Assembly (NCBI RefSeq): GCF_003346515.1
Contig: NZ_QQNA01000085.1
Coordinates: 1-53,120, forward strand
From: Streptomyces corynorhini
Lineage (GTDB): Bacteria > Actinomycetota > Actinomycetes > Streptomycetales > Streptomycetaceae
Length of the DNA: 53,120 bases
Reading direction: 5' to 3'
In this document: positions 50,369 to 53,120 of the stretch, piece after piece
Layout of the letters: each line of letters begins with the position of its first letter
How positions within the stretch are numbered: position 1 is the stretch's first letter
Made by a program: the position numbers and the translations under genes
Notes under the pieces: generated by a model
The model's database searches: none
Seen by the model: only the letters and a program-made list of their open reading frames with translations
What the model was told of the DNA's origin: nothing

Positions 50369-52086
50369 GCGGGATCCTCCATGGGGCGCGGGTCCGGTAC
50401 TGTCGCGGCGGCGCCGACCAGGCGATCCCACTGGGCGGGGTCCTGCCGGAAGAGCCGGTCCTTGACCTGGGTGGGCCGTACGCCGCCCGCGACGGTGTTC
50501 TCCCAGTCGCGCAGGAAGGCGTCGGAGGGCAGCCGGAGCGTGGTGGGCGCGGCGAGCCGGTCGGTGTCGCGGGCGGTGCGGTAGCCCGCGGACTCGTGGG
50601 CCAGCGCGCCGTCGAGGCGCGTGCTGAAGGCGGTGGCCTCCTCGTCGTGCCACGGGGTGGTGGGGGCGACGGCGAAGACGTACCGTCCGGCGCCGTCCGT
50701 GCCCGGCTCGGGCTCCACGCGGCAGGCGGCGTTGCGGAGTTCGAGGCCCGTGGCGCCGAGCGCGGTGGACAGGGCGCGGGTGACCTCGGCCTCCCGCAGC
50801 CGCTCCCCGGCGTGGTCGCTGCGGTTGGCACGGCCCGCGTAGGCGAGGCGCGGCACGCCGTGGGTGCGGTCGACGACCCGTACCACGTCCCCGACGGCGT
50901 AGCGGTAGAGACCGCCGACGTGGCTGAAGACCACGTGGTAGTCGCGGCCCGGTTCGAGGTCCTGGGGCAGCAGGGTCTGCGCGTCGGGCGTCAGGTCCTC
51001 GTCGGCGTCGACGAACTCGTAGACGGACGCGGTGACGACCAGGCTGCCCGCGCTGCCGTGCCGGTCGAGGGCGACGCCCACCGGTCCCTCGGAGGCGGCC
51101 ACGGGGGCGGGCAGGACGGTGACGTCGGCCCCGAACTCCTCGCGCAGCCGGGGCAGATAGAGCGAGGCGAGACCTGTGGTCCAGCAGAAGATGGCGCTCA
51201 GCCGCGGCCACACGTGGGCGGGGCGCACGGTGCCGAACCGGTCGGCGAGGCGCTCCAGTTCGGCGGCGCGAGCCGGGTCGGGGCTGCCGTACGGCAGGCC
51301 GCCGAGGGTGCCGTCGCGGATCTCCTTGACGATCCGCGGCCACCACTGGCGCAGCTGGTGCGGGAGGGCGGCGACCATGGCGGGGTTGATGCCGATGACG
51401 CAGCGGACGTCGCCGGTGACCGCGAGGCGCAGCCGCAGGTACGCCTTCTCCAGGTGGTCCTGCGCGGCGACGGGCACGGGCAGCGCGCCCCAGGGGGCGT
51501 CGGTGCCGGGTTCCGCGGACAGGGGTTCACCGAAGGTCTCGCCGAAGTCGACCTGGCTGGCGCCGACATGGGGCTTTCCGGAGCTGGTGGTGGGCGGTGC
51601 GGTGAGCGGGTCGTGCTTGAGGTTGAGCACCGCGTCGGGGCGGGCGAGGACCTCGGGGAAGTGGGCGATGAGCGGCGCCCAGGCCGCGTAGTAGAAGGGG
51701 AAGAACGTGGTGCGCATGAAGCGCGGGGTGACCGGGATCTTCTTGTGCGCCCCGGTGCTGCCGCTGCTGGTGAAGAAGACGGCGGGCCGGTCGGCCGTCA
51801 GCACGTTGGCCTCGCCTGCGGCGCTGCGCTCGATCCAGGGTTCGAGGTCGGCGTACGTCTGGATCGGCACCGCCCGCCTGAACTCGTCGAGGGTGCGGAT
51901 GCGGCCGAAGCCGTGGGCGGTGCCGTAGTCGGTTCCGGCGTTGAAGTCCAGCAGGTCGGCGAGGACGCGGCGTTGCTGTTCCGCCGGGTCGGCGAGGGCG
52001 GTCAGCAGGCGGGTGCGTTCCGCGAGGACGCGTGCGGTGTAGCGCGCCGCGCGGTCCTGTTCTCCTTGCGGGTCAACCGAGTTCAT
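50365..52086 (-). CDS. GH3-family acyl-acid amido synthetase-like enzyme
   Basis: This 573-residue protein belongs to the GH3 branch of adenylate-forming enzymes, best known in plants, where members activate auxin or jasmonate and join it to an amino acid. The ATP motifs are visible: TSSGSTGAHKKIP (about residues 110-122), APVAASEGPVG, and YRYAVGDVVRVV near residue 400. The length matches the family. The ATG at 52086 has GGGAG ten bases upstream and overlaps the kinase gene by 14 bases. It is the likely central bond-forming enzyme of the operon, using an acid and an amine that cannot be named from sequence. Confidence 0.9.
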   Translation of the reverse strand: MNSVDPQGEQDRAARYTARVLAERTRLLTALADPAEQQRRVLADLLDFNAGTDYGTAHGFGRIRTLDEFRRAVPIQTYADLEPWIERSAAGEANVLTADRPAVFFTSSGSTGAHKKIPVTPRFMRTTFFPFYYAAWAPLIAHFPEVLARPDAVLNLKHDPLTAPPTTSSGKPHVGASQVDFGETFGEPLSAEPGTDAPWGALPVPVAAQDHLEKAYLRLRLAVTGDVRCVIGINPAMVAALPHQLRQWWPRIVKEIRDGTLGGLPYGSPDPARAAELERLADRFGTVRPAHVWPRLSAIFCWTTGLASLYLPRLREEFGADVTVLPAPVAASEGPVGVALDRHGSAGSLVVTASVYEFVDADEDLTPDAQTLLPQDLEPGRDYHVVFSHVGGLYRYAVGDVVRVVDRTHGVPRLAYAGRANRSDHAGERLREAEVTRALSTALGATGLELRNAACRVEPEPGTDGAGRYVFAVAPTTPWHDEEATAFSTRLDGALAHESAGYRTARDTDRLAAPTTLRLPSDAFLRDWENTVAGGVRPTQVKDRLFRQDPAQWDRLVGAAATVPDPRPMEDPA

Positions 52087-52795
52087 GGGCGATCAGCTCC
52101 CGTACGGTGGCCGCGGTTCGCGCGGCGTCGGCCTGTTCTGCGAGGACGGTCACGGGCAGGTCCCGGATCTCCTCGCGGACGAGCCGGTCGAGGTCGGTCT
52201 GGTAGCGCCGGAACCCGTACGGCTCGGGGTCCTGGCCGTAGTGCTCCAAGCAGTTGAGATCGGCGCCCTCGCCCGAGCGGCGCCAGGCGCTCTCGGGGGC
52301 GACGTCGAGATAGATGACCCGCTCCGGCTGGGGGAAGGAACGCCACCATGTCAGGAGCGGCTCGTCGGGCACCCCGGCCAGCCGGCACTTCGCGAGGAAC
52401 TTGTAGTAGTACGAGTCGACGACGACCGGTGTCCAGGGATCTCCGTCGACGATCCGGTCGCGGAGGTGGACGACGGCGGTGTGGACCATGGCGGCGAGGA
52501 AGTCCGGGGACCACCGCGCCGTGTGCGGTGCCACGTCCTTCACCACGTCCCGGCGCAGCCGCCCGATGAGAGCGTGCTCGGGGGCCAGGAAGGTGTCGTC
52601 CACGGAGACCAGCCGCCAGGGGGCCGCCGTGCGCCGCAACTCGGCCAGCACCGAGGACTTTCCGGCGTAGTCGGGTCCGAGGAGGACGCAGAACGGCGGT
52701 GCGGTACGTGGCGGGGATTCCGCCTTTTCCGTCCGCCCTTCCCTATCGCGGGAAAGGGGCCGGTACGGCGACAAGTCGCTACGACCGGAGAGCAT
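52073..52795 (-). CDS. P-loop kinase, thymidylate-kinase-like
   Basis: This 240-residue protein begins at ATG 52795, with GGAGGAGG upstream. Residues before about 35 are polar and basic. The P-loop is GPDYAGKSS, with a DDTFLAPEH segment, VVVDSYYYKFLAK (a DxY-type walker), VIYLDVAPESAWRR and a C-terminal region (YRxYQTDLDRL) typical of the thymidylate/deoxynucleoside kinase fold. Because it leads an amide-forming operon, it may phosphorylate a small molecule there instead of dTMP. The unusual P-loop, Asp-Tyr in place of the usual residues, supports a divergent substrate. Confidence 0.8.
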   Translation of the reverse strand: MLSGRSDLSPYRPLSRDREGRTEKAESPPRTAPPFCVLLGPDYAGKSSVLAELRRTAAPWRLVSVDDTFLAPEHALIGRLRRDVVKDVAPHTARWSPDFLAAMVHTAVVHLRDRIVDGDPWTPVVVDSYYYKFLAKCRLAGVPDEPLLTWWRSFPQPERVIYLDVAPESAWRRSGEGADLNCLEHYGQDPEPYGFRRYQTDLDRLVREEIRDLPVTVLAEQADAARTAATVRELIAHELG

Positions 52796-53042
52796 GGCGC
52801 GTTTCCTCCTCCTACCGGAGTTCCTGGCGATGTGCTGGTGCCGACTCCGTACGAAGGGGGAACTGCGCACCGATGCGGAGATCAGCTTCGTCAGGGACAT
52901 CAGTTCGGTCAACAGTTTTTCGCCAAGTGAGAGCGGAGCTTTCGCTTGGGGGCGGAATACTAGGAGAAGCGTTAGATTCTCTTTCCCGGATTCCCCGTCC
53001 GTCGGCGCGGGGCCAGGCCCGCGCGCCACGCGCGGACCGGCC
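52796..53042. other. Upstream region of the GH3 operon
   Basis: This stretch should hold the promoter of the kinase-GH3 operon. A somewhat AT-richer part lies at 52945-52985, with TAGTAT on the minus strand (52961-52966 area) as a possible -10. I cannot place a good -35 box. The longer kinase frame reads through it but has no good start. Confidence 0.45.
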
Positions 53043-53120
53043 GACTCGTCCGGCTTCAGCCGTTGTACGGCGATCGGCGGCGGGGGCGATCGGCGTACAA
53101 CGGCTGAAGCCGGACGAGGC
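53043..53120. terminator. 34-base inverted repeat at the window edge
   Basis: Arms at 53043-53076 and 53087-53120 pair over 34 positions with two mismatches, around a 10-base loop. The stem begins GACTCGTCCGGCTTCAGC. It may extend beyond the window. It is most likely a strong terminator for a gene to the right, but its length also fits a short inverted-repeat element. Confidence 0.75.

Overview
The window looks like chromosomal DNA of a Streptomyces or a close actinobacterial relative. GC content is very high, GTG starts are frequent, stops and starts often overlap (ATGA, GTGA, TGATG), sugar-ABC genes lack an ATPase (normal where MsiK is shared), and small sigma-factor operons are present. 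I see no rRNA, tRNA, CRISPR array, transposase or phage gene. About 36 protein genes are supported.

Region 1 (1-19784) is a secondary-lipid locus. On the plus strand a thioester-reductase-like SDR, a PfaD-type enoyl reductase and two PUFA-synthase-like megasynthases follow each other (KS-AT-ACP-KR-DH, then KS-CLF-AT-FabA-type DH domains). On the minus strand, reading away, are a WS/DGAT-like acyltransferase and an ABC-2 type exporter whose permease runs off the window. The set suggests a polyketide-like lipid that is reduced, perhaps esterified, and exported. The synthase has only one ACP and no fused AGPAT domain.

Region 2 (20039-24841) is a copper locus: a small membrane protein ending in Met/His/Asp, a CopA-type ATPase, a PCu(A)C-like protein with altered ligands, a His/Met-rich membrane protein and an ECF sigma factor. 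Region 3 (24954-27783) is a FecCD-type metal-chelate ABC importer. Region 4 (27950-29270) holds a TetR-like protein with no DNA-binding domain, divergent from a CGNR zinc-finger regulator with a perfect TATAAT box, and ends in a strong hairpin.

Region 5 (29326-41205) is an apparently complete L-fucoside utilisation regulon. It has an intracellular GH29 fucosidase, a sugar ABC importer, and non-phosphorylative fucose catabolism: mutarotase, aldose dehydrogenase, lactonase, fuconate dehydratase, SDR and an FAH-family hydrolase. An FMN-dependent L-lactate-dehydrogenase-like enzyme would consume the expected L-lactate. A FadR-type GntR regulator sits among these genes. A palindrome close to AACATC-S-GATGTT recurs, lying in the -35/-10 spacer of several promoters, and is very probably the operator.

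Region 6 (41535-46411) holds a TIGR03086-like protein, a multicopper oxidase followed by an SRPBCC lipoprotein, and a sigma-factor operon with a hypothetical protein and a 57-residue membrane peptide. Region 7 (47302-52795) is a tightly coupled five-gene minus-strand operon: P-loop kinase, GH3-family acyl-amido synthetase, SAM methyltransferase, a degenerate arginyl-tRNA-synthetase-like protein and an unknown protein. With region 1 it is the best candidate for undescribed chemistry. The window ends in a 34-bp near-perfect inverted repeat.

Several gene junctions carry short tandem repeats, which is unusual enough to note.
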